A stretch of 64,000 nt of DNA from Chryseobacterium pennipullorum (GTDB taxonomy: Bacteria; Bacteroidota; Bacteroidia; Flavobacteriales; Weeksellaceae), in contig NZ_QNVV01000003.1 of NCBI RefSeq assembly GCF_003384725.1, positions 310,001-374,000 on the forward strand. The letters are read 5' to 3'. Positions 46,488 to 56,547 of this stretch are shown one piece after another. The stretch's first letter is position 1, and each line of letters starts with the position of its first letter. Below the pieces are notes generated by a model. The model was not told the DNA's origin. It saw only the letters and a list, made by a program, of their open reading frames with translations, and searched no databases. Position numbers and translations under genes: made by a program.

Positions 46488-48356
46488 ATGCCTTGTCCTA
46501 TGAGAAATTTCAGCAGATATTTTTGCATTATTCTTTTTATTACCTCGGTTAATGCGGTGTTTTCCCAAACAGGAAAGTTTGAGATCAAAGAAGGTCATTT
46601 TATGTTAAATGAGAAACCTTTCAACATCTATTCCGGAGAAATGCACTATCCAAGAGTTCCATCTCAGTATTGGAAACACCGTTTGCAAATGATGAAAGCA
46701 ATGGGATTGAATACAGTTACCACCTATGTGTTTTGGAATTATCACGAAGAGAAACCTGGAAAGTGGAACTTTTCCGGGGAGAAAGATTTGCGGAAATTTA
46801 TAAAAACTGCACAGGAAGTGGGATTATATGTGATCATCCGTCCGGGACCGTATGTTTGTGCAGAATGGGAGTTTGGAGGATATCCATGGTGGCTCCAAAA
46901 GAATAGAAATCTCGAAATAAGAAGAGACAATCCTGCATTTTTAGAGGAATGTGAAAAGTATATAGGAGAGCTGGCCAAACAAATTGTACCGTTACAGATC
47001 GATCGTGGCGGTCCTGTTATTATGGTACAGGCAGAAAACGAATTCGGATCTTATGTTGCCCAAAGAAAAGATATTTCTTTGGAAGAACACCGGAAGTACA
47101 GCCACAAGATTAAAGAAATGCTTGTAAAAAAAGGGATTTCCGTTCCATTATTTACTTCGGACGGAAGTTCATTATTTAAAGGAGGAGCGATTGAAGGAGC
47201 TTTGCCAACTGCCAATGGAGAAAGCGATATTGATGTTTTAAAGAAAAGTGTGAACGAATACAATGGTGGATTGGGACCCTACATGGTAGCAGAATATTAT
47301 CCCGGGTGGCTGGACCATTGGGCTGAACCTTTTGTTAAAGTAAGTACAGAAGACGTCGTAAGGCAAACAGAATTATATCTAAAGAATAATATTTCTTTTA
47401 ACTATTATATGATTCATGGGGGAACGAATTTCGGTTTTACCAGTGGTGCCAATTATGATAAAGACCATGATATCCAGCCAGACATTACGAGTTACGATTA
47501 TGATGCTCCGATCAGTGAGTCAGGATGGGCAACACCAAAGTATAAAGCTTTAAGAGCTGTTTTCCAAAAGCTGAACCCTAAGAATCTGCCAGATATTCCA
47601 CAGCCGACAAAAGTGATCACGCTCCCGGAAATAAAATTTTTGAAAACAGGTAATTTGTTTGATATCATTGAAAACAGCAAACCCATTGTGAATAATGCTC
47701 CGCTTACCTTTGAGGATCTGAATATAGGTCATGGATATGTCTTGTACAGAAAAAAAATGGATGAAGATCACAAAGGATCCCTTGATATCGATGGTCTGAG
47801 AGATTACGCCAATGTTTATATCAACGGAATCTGGAAAGGAGAAGTGAACAGGGTAACTAAAAAATACAGTCTTGATATTGATATCAAAAAAGGAGATAAG
47901 CTCGATATTTTGGTTGAAAGTATGGGAAGAATCAACTATGGAGCTAACATTATTTATAACTTAAAGGGAATTATCAGTCCTGTGAAAATCAATGGAACTG
48001 AGATTTTGGGAAACTGGCAGATGTTTCCATTGCCTTTTGACAAATTTCCCAGGCATCCATATGAATCTAAAACTATTGCAGTCCATTCACCCGTTGTCCA
48101 GGAAGCGGAATTTAACCTGATTGAGCCCGGAGATACATTTCTGGATGTGCGAAAACTGGGAAAAGGAATTGTTTTTATTAACGGAAGGAACCTGGGTAGG
48201 TATTGGAGTAAAGTAGGTCCTCAACAGACTTTGTATATTCCGGGAGTTTGGTTGAAGAAAGGGAAAAATACCATTCAGATTTTTGAACAGATTTTTGAAG
48301 GAAACCGTTCCATTAACAGTATTGATCATCCTATTTTGGATCAGCTTGTGAAATAA
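46488..48356 (+). CDS. Secreted GH35 beta-galactosidase
   Basis: This glycoside hydrolase family 35 enzyme releases terminal beta-galactose with retention. A signal peptide ends FSQ near residue 27; the Met at 46500 is an equally good start. The catalytic TIM barrel shows SGEMHYPRVP, FWNYHEE, IRPGPYVCAEWEFGG, the acid/base Glu185 in QAENEFGS and the nucleophile Glu269 in AEYYPGWLDHW. C-terminal beta-sandwich domains follow, with IFINGRNLGRYW. No sorting domain is present, so the product is probably periplasmic. It lies alone, not in a polysaccharide utilisation locus. Confidence 0.93.
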   Translation: MPCPMRNFSRYFCIILFITSVNAVFSQTGKFEIKEGHFMLNEKPFNIYSGEMHYPRVPSQYWKHRLQMMKAMGLNTVTTYVFWNYHEEKPGKWNFSGEKDLRKFIKTAQEVGLYVIIRPGPYVCAEWEFGGYPWWLQKNRNLEIRRDNPAFLEECEKYIGELAKQIVPLQIDRGGPVIMVQAENEFGSYVAQRKDISLEEHRKYSHKIKEMLVKKGISVPLFTSDGSSLFKGGAIEGALPTANGESDIDVLKKSVNEYNGGLGPYMVAEYYPGWLDHWAEPFVKVSTEDVVRQTELYLKNNISFNYYMIHGGTNFGFTSGANYDKDHDIQPDITSYDYDAPISESGWATPKYKALRAVFQKLNPKNLPDIPQPTKVITLPEIKFLKTGNLFDIIENSKPIVNNAPLTFEDLNIGHGYVLYRKKMDEDHKGSLDIDGLRDYANVYINGIWKGEVNRVTKKYSLDIDIKKGDKLDILVESMGRINYGANIIYNLKGIISPVKINGTEILGNWQMFPLPFDKFPRHPYESKTIAVHSPVVQEAEFNLIEPGDTFLDVRKLGKGIVFINGRNLGRYWSKVGPQQTLYIPGVWLKKGKNTIQIFEQIFEGNRSINSIDHPILDQLVK

Positions 48357-48465
48357 TAAAGCATTATGATTAATTATTTGTAATGAAATTGGTTTTATAG
48401 CGAATAAATAATTAAATTTAATACAGCCAAAAATTGAAACATAACCACAAACTCAACCGTTAAGA

Positions 48466-48512
48466 TTACACAAAAGTGTAATTGATTCCAACCTGTTTTC
48501 TGTTGAAATTTG
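48466..48512 (+). promoter_or_regulatory. Promoter and candidate operator of the two-component operon
   Basis: A palindrome TTACAC-AAAA-GTGTAA (48466-48481) overlaps a -33 TTG (48482-48484) in the string GTGTAATTGA. After exactly 20 bases comes GAAATTTG (48505-48512), a -7 box lacking the first T. The same arrangement, with the same spacing, precedes the operon at 51501. A weak -7 box with an adjacent palindrome fits activation by a NarL-type regulator. Confidence 0.65.
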
Positions 48513-48529
48513 CTTCAAACAAAAAAGAC

Positions 48530-49162
48530 ATGAGCATTTCTATAGCCATAGTGGAAGATGAGAAAAACTACAACAATGCGTTGAAGAAGATCATCAATTA
48601 TCAGCAGGATATGAAGGTGATAGCTCAGTTTTTTGATGGCAATGAGGCCTTAAAAAATCTTCCGGATCTTGCTCCTGATGTTGTGATGATGGATATCCAG
48701 CTGCAGGATATGCTGGGGATTGAAATCATCGAAAAGCTCAAAAAAGAAATGCCGGATACCCAATTTATTATGTGTACCAGCTTTGAAGACGATGAAAAGA
48801 TATTCAATTCTTTAAAAGCCGGTGCTATGGGATACCTTGTGAAAGGTGAAAGCATGGATAAAATTCTTTCTTCGATCCGGGATGTCTATCATGGAGGAGC
48901 TCCCATGAGTTTTTCTATTGCCAGAAGGGTACTGGGGCACTTCGAAAGAAAACTTCCTGACTGTAAAGACTTCGATGAGCTTACAGCCCGTGAAAGGGAA
49001 ATTCTTGAACTTCTTTCCCAGGGCCTCCTTTACAAAGAAATTGCGGATAAAAAATGCATCAGCATCGATACGGTAAAAAAACACGTTGGAAATATCTATA
49101 GAAAACTGCATGTCAACAATAAAGTTGAAGCAATTAATAAATTTAACCATTTTAAAAACTAA
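48530..49162 (+). CDS. NarL/LuxR-family response regulator
   Basis: The start at MSISIAIVED gives 210 residues; the frame runs further upstream but those bases contain the promoter. The receiver domain has the acidic pair at Glu9-Asp10, the phosphoacceptor Asp55 (VMMD), Thr83-Ser84 and Lys105. The C-terminal LuxR helix-turn-helix (LTAREREILELLSQG, YKEIADKKCISIDTVKKHVG) binds DNA. Its partner is the HisKA_3 kinase three genes downstream. Confidence 0.95.
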   Translation: MSISIAIVEDEKNYNNALKKIINYQQDMKVIAQFFDGNEALKNLPDLAPDVVMMDIQLQDMLGIEIIEKLKKEMPDTQFIMCTSFEDDEKIFNSLKAGAMGYLVKGESMDKILSSIRDVYHGGAPMSFSIARRVLGHFERKLPDCKDFDELTAREREILELLSQGLLYKEIADKKCISIDTVKKHVGNIYRKLHVNNKVEAINKFNHFKN

Positions 49163-49168
49163 GAAATC

Positions 49169-49945
49169 ATGGAGAATTTAAATCAAACCAGTCAAGAGGT
49201 TGTGCAAGACACATTGCCTTACACAGAAGGTCCAATCGGAAATAAACTTGATCTGATAGATGGAGTGGAAATAACGCCCATTAGTCAGAAACTGGCGGAG
49301 AGCTTTATGGCTACCGCAAAAACGGGATCTTTATCTTTTCTGAAAGATCATCAGGTGAATTTCAATCGTGATGGCAAATATGAGGTGAGCCGTTCAATGC
49401 TGGATAATATGTGCCAGATGATGAAAGATATAAAGGCCACATATTTAACGTTTAATTTTGTGCAGATAGACCCAAAAGATTCCAGAATAAAGCTTAATCC
49501 GTATTCTGAAGGTAAAATGATCTATATGGTAGCCTCTTTACAAACATCAGATAAAGAGACTATTGACGGAAACAATTATCTCATCATGAATGCAGATTTG
49601 AATCTTTCCATTAAGGATCTCAAGATCTCAGATCAAAGTCTAAAAGATCTTAGCAAACTCTATCGTGATCACGGGCATAAAGTTTTGACAAAGTACTCAA
49701 ACAAGGAGAATACAATTTGTATCAGTTATCATATTGTGGATCTGATAAATACTTTATCAAAGGATCCTTGCGAAAAATTTAAAGTCAATCTTTGTGAGAT
49801 TACTGATGTGCAGAATGTGGTTTCTGACACTAGTAGACTTCGATGGGATCGGTATAGAAGATTTTTTGAAACGCGCGAAAAACAAATGACGCTGGTTTTT
49901 ACGACAGACACAGGGTACTACGATATGGGCTCTCTTTATCCATAA
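49169..49945 (+). CDS. Protein of unknown function in the two-component operon (258 aa)
   Basis: I do not recognise a family. There is no signal peptide or membrane segment, so the product is likely cytoplasmic. The central part (residues 90-210) is predicted mixed alpha/beta with FNFVQIDPKDSRIKLNPYS and DKETIDGNNYLIMNADLN. The C-terminus is aromatic and charged (RWDRYRRFFETREKQM). It starts 6 bases after the response regulator and 1 base before the next gene, so it is firmly in the operon. It could be a regulatory or effector partner; nothing in the sequence decides this. Confidence 0.75.
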   Translation: MENLNQTSQEVVQDTLPYTEGPIGNKLDLIDGVEITPISQKLAESFMATAKTGSLSFLKDHQVNFNRDGKYEVSRSMLDNMCQMMKDIKATYLTFNFVQIDPKDSRIKLNPYSEGKMIYMVASLQTSDKETIDGNNYLIMNADLNLSIKDLKISDQSLKDLSKLYRDHGHKVLTKYSNKENTICISYHIVDLINTLSKDPCEKFKVNLCEITDVQNVVSDTSRLRWDRYRRFFETREKQMTLVFTTDTGYYDMGSLYP

Positions 49946-49946
49946 A

Positions 49947-50591
49947 ATGGTAATTCAGATCATATACATTGCAGTGCTTGTGGCAGCTGCAGTGAAGTCT
50001 ACAGTTTTAGCTGGAAAGAAAAGCCTTTCCAGCCAAAACTTTTTAACCATTTTCTTAACCGTTTCCCTGGGACTGGAGATCTATGGCCATTATAAAATTT
50101 ATATCAGGGAGTTTGATTTTGCTTATATGTTTAATTATTACAGCATCTTTATGATTGTATTTTTTTACAGCTATTATCAAAGAATATTTTCAGGTGCCTT
50201 AAAGACTGTGTCGTTATATGTCGTTATGGCCATACTTGCCTATATCCTGGTCTTTGTAAAATTCTATGACGAACACTACCAAAATCAGCTCGGAATATTA
50301 GTGTGCCTCTATTTCATTATCAATACCTTGGTCTGGTTTTATACCAGGCTTAAAAATTATGATGAAATAAAAATTACAGATGATCCTCATTTCTGGGTCT
50401 CCTGTGGGCTGCTTTTCTGGAGTATCTTTTTTATTTTCAGATCGATTCCTATGTTTTTTCTTAAAGATAATGACCCCGCTTTCCTGGAAATTTTAAAGAA
50501 TATACAATATGGAGTGAATATCGTAATGTATGGAATGTTCTATATTGCTTTGGTTCAGTTTGACAAATCAACAAATAGAAGATCAGCATGA
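49947..50591 (+). CDS. Seven-helix membrane protein beside a histidine kinase
   Basis: The 214-residue protein is almost entirely hydrophobic, with seven predicted helices at about 3-22, 32-50, 58-78, 85-105, 113-133, 146-168 and 185-205. No family motif was recognised. Its last codons overlap the start of the kinase gene by 4 bases (ATGA), which implies coupled translation. The kinase has only one membrane helix and no sensor domain, so this protein may be the sensor or its membrane partner. That role is inferred from the arrangement. Confidence 0.78.
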   Translation: MVIQIIYIAVLVAAAVKSTVLAGKKSLSSQNFLTIFLTVSLGLEIYGHYKIYIREFDFAYMFNYYSIFMIVFFYSYYQRIFSGALKTVSLYVVMAILAYILVFVKFYDEHYQNQLGILVCLYFIINTLVWFYTRLKNYDEIKITDDPHFWVSCGLLFWSIFFIFRSIPMFFLKDNDPAFLEILKNIQYGVNIVMYGMFYIALVQFDKSTNRRSA

Positions 50592-51376
50592 AACAATTGC
50601 CGGACACGATCAAGCTGACGTATCTTATTGCCGCTGTTTTGCTGGTCACTTTTGTGGTGTTTATTGTGATGATGGTGATTGTATATAATAAAAGACAGGT
50701 TTTTTTTATACAGCAGCAACGGCTTAGAGAGGTAGAGCACCAAAATGAAATGCTTCAGAAAGAACTCGAGAAGCAGAGATCGATAGAAAAAGAGCGGGAA
50801 CGTATTTCCCACGATATGCATGACGATCTTGGCGCAGGAATTTCAGCCATTAAACTTCAGGCAGAATTCTTAAAACAGCGGGTTGATGATCAAGAATTAC
50901 AGGATGATATCGATGAGCTTCTCAAAACTTCAGAAGAAATGAATATCTCCATGAGGGAAATGCTTTGGAGCCTGAATTCAGAAAATGACACCTTAGGGAA
51001 TTTTATAGAGTATGCGATCCGGTACACTGAGCATTTTCTGAAGAAAACGACAATAGTGCTTCATTCGGACTCCGAGAATATCGGCACACGGACTCAAATT
51101 TCTACGGAACTCAGAAGAAATCTTTTTCTGTGTTTAAAAGAGGCTGTCAACAATGCATACAAACATAGCCAGGCAGATACAATCACCCTTTCATTCTCTC
51201 TTCAAGCTGCTATTTTTACCATGATCATTTCAGATAACGGATGTGGAATTCCTAAAAACCATCACGAAGGGAATGGAATCCGTAATATGAAAAGGAGAAT
51301 GAGCGAGCTGACAGGAGAATGTATGATGACAACAGAAAGCCATGGAACCCGTTTAATCTTCAGAATAAAATTGTAA
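50588..51376 (+). CDS. Sensor histidine kinase (HisKA_3 type)
   Basis: The 262-residue kinase has one transmembrane helix (about 12-34), a short coiled coil (40-72) and a HisKA_3 dimerisation domain with the phosphoacceptor His78 in ISHDMHDDLGAG. The ATPase domain has the N-box (KEAVNNAYKHS, Asn188-Asn189), G1 (SDNGCGIP) and G2 (GNGIRNMKRRM) motifs. There is no periplasmic sensor domain. It pairs with the NarL-type regulator at the start of the operon. Confidence 0.93.
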   Translation: MKQLPDTIKLTYLIAAVLLVTFVVFIVMMVIVYNKRQVFFIQQQRLREVEHQNEMLQKELEKQRSIEKERERISHDMHDDLGAGISAIKLQAEFLKQRVDDQELQDDIDELLKTSEEMNISMREMLWSLNSENDTLGNFIEYAIRYTEHFLKKTTIVLHSDSENIGTRTQISTELRRNLFLCLKEAVNNAYKHSQADTITLSFSLQAAIFTMIISDNGCGIPKNHHEGNGIRNMKRRMSELTGECMMTTESHGTRLIFRIKL

Positions 51377-51395
51377 CTCTTCCCATAAATTACAG

Positions 51396-51424
51396 GCAGC
51401 ATCATTTTTAATGGTGCTGCTTTT
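51396..51424 (+). terminator. Terminator between the two-component operon and the next operon
   Basis: An 11-bp stem with one G-T pair (GCAGCATCATT with AATGGTGCTGC) closes a 3-base loop and ends TTTTG. It separates the two operons that share a promoter architecture. Confidence 0.8.
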
Positions 51425-51433
51425 GTGGTATAA

Positions 51434-51480
51434 TCACCCTTTTGTGTAATTGACTGAGGTCTTTTTTTCATGGAACTTTG
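51434..51480 (+). promoter_or_regulatory. Matching promoter and candidate operator of the second operon
   Basis: GTGTAATTGA (51444-51453, containing the -33 TTG) is followed after exactly 20 bases by GAACTTTG (51473-51480). The left half of the palindrome is imperfect (TCACCC, 4 of 6). The distance from GTGTAATTGA to the start codon (57 bases) is nearly that of the first operon (54). Confidence 0.65.
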
Positions 51481-51500
51481 AGGTATAAAAACAAATAGCC

Positions 51501-51836
51501 ATGAAAACTTTAATTGCCAATACCTTTGACGACTTTAAAGCAGCTTTAGTAAACAGTCCGGAGCTCCAGACCAAATTTAAGGAAAGTCCCGTTGACGCCT
51601 TAGAAGGTATAGTTACTCAAAACCCCAAAGATACCGACTCGTGGATCTACAGAATAATAGTCATCGCCCTAGGGCTGGCTATTCTTACCATTATCATAAC
51701 ACTGACAATAATGGTCATCAGACTGGAAAATAAGGACGCCTTAAGCCCTCAAATCATCACCATTTTTACAGCCATTTCCTCCGGAGCAATTGGTGCCCTC
51801 GCCGGGCTTCTGGCTCCTTCACCCAACAAACAATAA
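51501..51836 (+). CDS. Small membrane protein of unknown function (111 aa)
   Basis: The protein has a soluble N-terminus (1-50) and two predicted helices (about 52-75 and 86-103). The N-terminal segment FDDFKAALVNSPELQTKFKE followed by DALEGIV recalls the helical leader domain of the Nif11/NHLP peptide families, but the resemblance is weak and no double-glycine or clear core follows. It is the first gene of an operon under the same promoter type as the two-component operon. Confidence 0.72.
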   Translation: MKTLIANTFDDFKAALVNSPELQTKFKESPVDALEGIVTQNPKDTDSWIYRIIVIALGLAILTIIITLTIMVIRLENKDALSPQIITIFTAISSGAIGALAGLLAPSPNKQ

Positions 51837-51851
51837 TTAAAAACTAAAATC

Positions 51852-52343
51852 ATGAAAACAAAGAAAAATCAAACAGTAAGAATTTTAAATGCTCAGACTC
51901 AGCTGCTCAACTATAAAATTTGGGAGATGCAGATGATCAACAGCCCTTTATTAGATGCGCAGGAAAAAGATAGCCAGTATGTGGCGTCGAAGAATCTCAG
52001 ACTGCCTAATGATGAATCTGAGGTGACGGTCTCAATATATTTTGGAGGTGATGACCAGCTTGGGTCAGCAAGACTTAAAATTTTGAGAACAAATAAACCT
52101 TCACTGTATATTAAAACATCCACAGATGATATTTTGATGGGAAACTGCAGAGAACTGATTGGTAATGTGCTTGCCATAGCTGCAGATATTACTGATTCTA
52201 ATCAGAATCCCGAAAATAATAAGACTATTTTGAGAGTGATAATAAAACAGGGAAATAATAGGATCTATGATGACAATCACACCATTGATGTGGGGAACGA
52301 AGGAGCTACGGCTAGCTTTACCCATTATATTACTTTTTATTAA
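51852..52343 (+). CDS. Protein of unknown function (163 aa)
   Basis: There is no signal peptide and no membrane segment. From about residue 50 the protein is predicted beta-rich (EVTVSIYFGGDDQ, ARLKILRTNKPSLYIKT, KTILRVIIKQGNNRIYDD, ASFTHYITFY), which suggests a beta-sandwich. I recognise no family. It lies 15 bases from each neighbour, so the three genes are probably cotranscribed. Confidence 0.7.
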   Translation: MKTKKNQTVRILNAQTQLLNYKIWEMQMINSPLLDAQEKDSQYVASKNLRLPNDESEVTVSIYFGGDDQLGSARLKILRTNKPSLYIKTSTDDILMGNCRELIGNVLAIAADITDSNQNPENNKTILRVIIKQGNNRIYDDNHTIDVGNEGATASFTHYITFY

Positions 52344-52357
52344 TTAGAATAAAGATC

Positions 52358-53569
52358 ATGAAGACTGTACAATTAACAATAGGATTGATCCTTATCTTGT
52401 TTTCTCATTTTTGTTTTAGCCAGGAAAAAGATGAGATCGATTTGGATCTTTTGCGTGCGCAGGCATCTCCAGCTGCCAATTTATTAGGTATTGCCAATTC
52501 TGATATTGAAAAGCCTACGGACTTGAAAATTTTGATGGTTTCTTTGCGGGAGGGCACAGGAAACTTTTCTGCTCTGCCAACATCTTTTGCAGTGGATATT
52601 GCCCCATTTAAGCTGAATGGAAAATATCAGAATCTAATGGACAGCACAAGTTTTAATGAGAGCTTTAAGCAAAGTTTTGTGGTGTCTTTAGGCTTCAGAG
52701 GTATTGAAAAAGATGATGAACTGAATATTGGAGATAGATCAAGGCTGGGACTTGGAGCTAAACTTTCTTTGATCAGAGGGACATTCGACAAAGACACCAA
52801 AACCATTTTAGCCAAAATATATGACTATCATATAGATCGTCAGAATAGGATAGAAAAATTGGATCAAGATGAAACTTTGATACAATATCACAATGATAAG
52901 ATGAAACTTTTAAATGAGCAGAAAACTATTGATAACCGGAATAGCCCCAGATATATACAACTTGAAAAAGAAATTGCCATACTAAATGAACTTGAAACCA
53001 ATCGTATTTCATTATTAGTTCAAGAACACAATATCAAGTTTACTGAATTGGATGATCAAATAAGAAAAGATGTCCAGAACATTAAATTAGAACGCTACGG
53101 ATTCTTTTTAGATATGTCTATGGGAACGGTCCTGGATTTCAGAGACAATACATTTAATAATTCGCAGATCACCAAAGTGGGGGGCTGGCTTACCGGTGGC
53201 TATAACTGGAAGAAACAACCCTCAACATTTATCTTTATGGCCAGATATTTATACAATCCGGACTCAGCGCTAGCCAATCCGTCATTGGAAAAAGAAAATC
53301 TACACACCCTGGATATGGGATCAAGGTTGGTATTCAAACTTTTTGATGAAAAATTCCTTTTGAGTGGTGAATGTTTGTATAGAAGTATCCTGAATACATC
53401 TGATTTTGAATCTTCCTGGAAATATCTTATCAACTTCGAGTATGAGCTTGCTAAAAATCAAAAGCTTACATTTTCATTTGGTAAGGATTTCAACGGAGAT
53501 TATCAGAGAAAAGGAAATTTAATCGTTGCATTAAACCTATTGGTAGGATTGGGCAAAATTAAATTATAG
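52358..53569 (+). CDS. Predicted outer-membrane protein with coiled coil (403 aa)
   Basis: A signal peptide ends CFSQ near residue 21. Strand-like segments (residues 65-145) are followed by a charged coiled coil (about 145-245: NDKMKLLNEQKTI, EKEIAILNELETN). A second set of alternating strands then runs to the C-terminus (FIFMARYLYNP, LLSGECLYRSIL, KLTFSFGKDF, LIVALNLLVGLG). This suggests an outer-membrane barrel with an inserted helical domain. No family was recognised. It is the envelope component of the three-gene operon. Confidence 0.75.
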   Translation: MKTVQLTIGLILILFSHFCFSQEKDEIDLDLLRAQASPAANLLGIANSDIEKPTDLKILMVSLREGTGNFSALPTSFAVDIAPFKLNGKYQNLMDSTSFNESFKQSFVVSLGFRGIEKDDELNIGDRSRLGLGAKLSLIRGTFDKDTKTILAKIYDYHIDRQNRIEKLDQDETLIQYHNDKMKLLNEQKTIDNRNSPRYIQLEKEIAILNELETNRISLLVQEHNIKFTELDDQIRKDVQNIKLERYGFFLDMSMGTVLDFRDNTFNNSQITKVGGWLTGGYNWKKQPSTFIFMARYLYNPDSALANPSLEKENLHTLDMGSRLVFKLFDEKFLLSGECLYRSILNTSDFESSWKYLINFEYELAKNQKLTFSFGKDFNGDYQRKGNLIVALNLLVGLGKIKL

Positions 53570-53620
53570 CCGCAGGCTCTCCATATTATTTCAGAATAAA
53601 CTAAAAACCTCGTATAGAAT

Positions 53621-53656
53621 ATTCCCTGGAATCATAAAAATTCAGGGAATGTTTTA
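53621..53656 (+). terminator. Terminator after the second operon
   Basis: A stem with one bulge (ATTCCCTGGAAT with ATTCAGGGAAT) is followed by GTTTTATG. It is of moderate strength. Confidence 0.5.
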
Positions 53657-53802
53657 TGTTTAAATCAGGATTTATGTATCGAAATTCCGGTACTGATTTC
53701 ATAAATAAATGATGGAGTTATCATAATATAAATTAACTAAAATTTAACTTCGAAATATTTCAAAAAAATCCCTCGAAATACCCTTAAAAGTTAAATTTTG
53801 AT

Positions 53803-53810
53803 TAAATTTG
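53803..53810 (+). promoter_or_regulatory. Candidate -7 box for eno
   Basis: TAaaTTTG lies 22 bases before the eno start. No -33 TTG at the standard distance is evident. Confidence 0.4.
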
Positions 53811-53829
53811 TCTAAACTAAAAAAAATAA

Positions 53830-55125
<1,296 letters not shown>

Positions 55126-55140
55126 TTGAATTTATAAATA

Positions 55141-55174
55141 ACGGCAAGCGATAATTTTTGTTTGCCGTATTTTA
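55141..55174 (+). terminator. Terminator after eno
   Basis: A 9-bp stem with one G-T pair (ACGGCAAGC with GTTTGCCGT) is followed by ATTTTATG. The right arm holds a TTTG that could also serve as the -33 element for gltA, with TATATTTA 20 bases downstream. Confidence 0.55.
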
Positions 55175-55209
55175 TGGAAAGTGGTATATTTAAAAAAAAT
55201 AAATAAATA

Positions 55210-56496
55210 ATGTCAGACAACAAAGTAATATTGAATTACGACGGTAATTCATATGAATATCCAATCGTGGATAGTACTATCGGAGACAGAGGGATTGATA
55301 TTTCAAAATTAAGAGACCAGACAGGTTTAATCACTCTGGATTTAGGTTACAAAAATACAGGAGCTACTATTAGCGACATCACTTACTTAGACGGAGATAA
55401 AGGAGAATTATTCTACAGAGGTTATCCAATCGAACAAATTGCGGAAAAATCTAACTTCACAGAAGTAATGTATCTTTTACTACATGGAGAATTACCTACT
55501 CAGGATCAATTTACTTCTTTCGACAACAATATTAAAAAATATAACTTCATCGCAGATGAGATGAAAAAGATCATTGATGTTTTTCCTCGTTCTGCTCACC
55601 CTATGGGAGTTCTTTCTTCTATGACCTCTGCATTGACAGCCTTCAACCCGAAAGCCGTTAATGTAAACTCTAAAGAAGAAATGGATCATGCTGCTGAGCT
55701 GATGATCGCTAAGTTCTCTCACCTTTGTGCATGGACTTACAGAAAAACGCAAGGCTTACCATTAAACCACGGTGATAACAACTTAAACTATGTAGAAAAC
55801 TTCTACAAAATGGCATTCAGATTACCCAACGCCGACTTCGAAATCGATCCGGTTGTAGTAGATGCTTTAGATAAATTATTAATTCTTCATGCTGACCATG
55901 AGCAAAACTGTTCTACTTCTACTGTAAGAATGGTAGGCTCTGCCCATACAGGTCTTTTCGCTTCTATCTCTGCTGGGGTATCTGCACTTTGGGGACCTCT
56001 TCACGGAGGGGCTAACCAAGCTGTAATTGAAATGCTTGAACTTATTGAAAAAGATGGTGGTGATGTATCTAAATATGTTGCTAAGGCTAAAGATAAAAAT
56101 GATAACTTCCGTCTAATGGGCTTTGGACACAGAGTGTACAAAAACTTCGATCCAAGAGCGAAAATTATCAAGAAAGCTGCTGATGATATCCTTAGTGCAT
56201 TAGGAATCCAGGATAAAGCTTTAGATATTGCTATGCAGTTGGAAAGAGTAGCTCTTGAAGATGAATATTTCATCGAGAGAAAACTATATCCAAACGTAGA
56301 TTTCTATTCAGGTATCATCTACAGAGCATTGGGAATCCCTACAGAAATGTTTACCGTAATGTTTGCATTAGGAAGACTTCCGGGATGGATCTCTCAATGG
56401 AAAGAAATGAGACTGAAAGGAGACCCGATCGGAAGACCAAGACAGGTATACCAAGGTGCTCAACAGAGAAACTATATCGATATTGCAAGCAGATAA
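55210..56496 (+). CDS. gltA: Citrate synthase
   Basis: This enzyme condenses acetyl-CoA and oxaloacetate at the entry of the TCA cycle. The 428-residue protein is of the hexameric, Gram-negative type, with HADHEQNCSTSTVRMVGSAH, the GPLHGGANQAV catalytic His loop and MGFGHRVYKNFDPRA. It lies 84 bases after eno. Confidence 0.98.
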   Translation: MSDNKVILNYDGNSYEYPIVDSTIGDRGIDISKLRDQTGLITLDLGYKNTGATISDITYLDGDKGELFYRGYPIEQIAEKSNFTEVMYLLLHGELPTQDQFTSFDNNIKKYNFIADEMKKIIDVFPRSAHPMGVLSSMTSALTAFNPKAVNVNSKEEMDHAAELMIAKFSHLCAWTYRKTQGLPLNHGDNNLNYVENFYKMAFRLPNADFEIDPVVVDALDKLLILHADHEQNCSTSTVRMVGSAHTGLFASISAGVSALWGPLHGGANQAVIEMLELIEKDGGDVSKYVAKAKDKNDNFRLMGFGHRVYKNFDPRAKIIKKAADDILSALGIQDKALDIAMQLERVALEDEYFIERKLYPNVDFYSGIIYRALGIPTEMFTVMFALGRLPGWISQWKEMRLKGDPIGRPRQVYQGAQQRNYIDIASR

Positions 56497-56518
56497 TATT
56501 TTGCTTTTACCATATTCA

Positions 56519-56547
56519 AAATCCCAAGGCTTGCTTTGGGATTTTTT
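56519..56547 (+). terminator. Terminator of gltA
   Basis: A 9-bp perfect stem (AAATCCCAA with TTGGGATTT) with an 8-base loop and T run lies 23 bases after the gltA stop. Confidence 0.8.
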
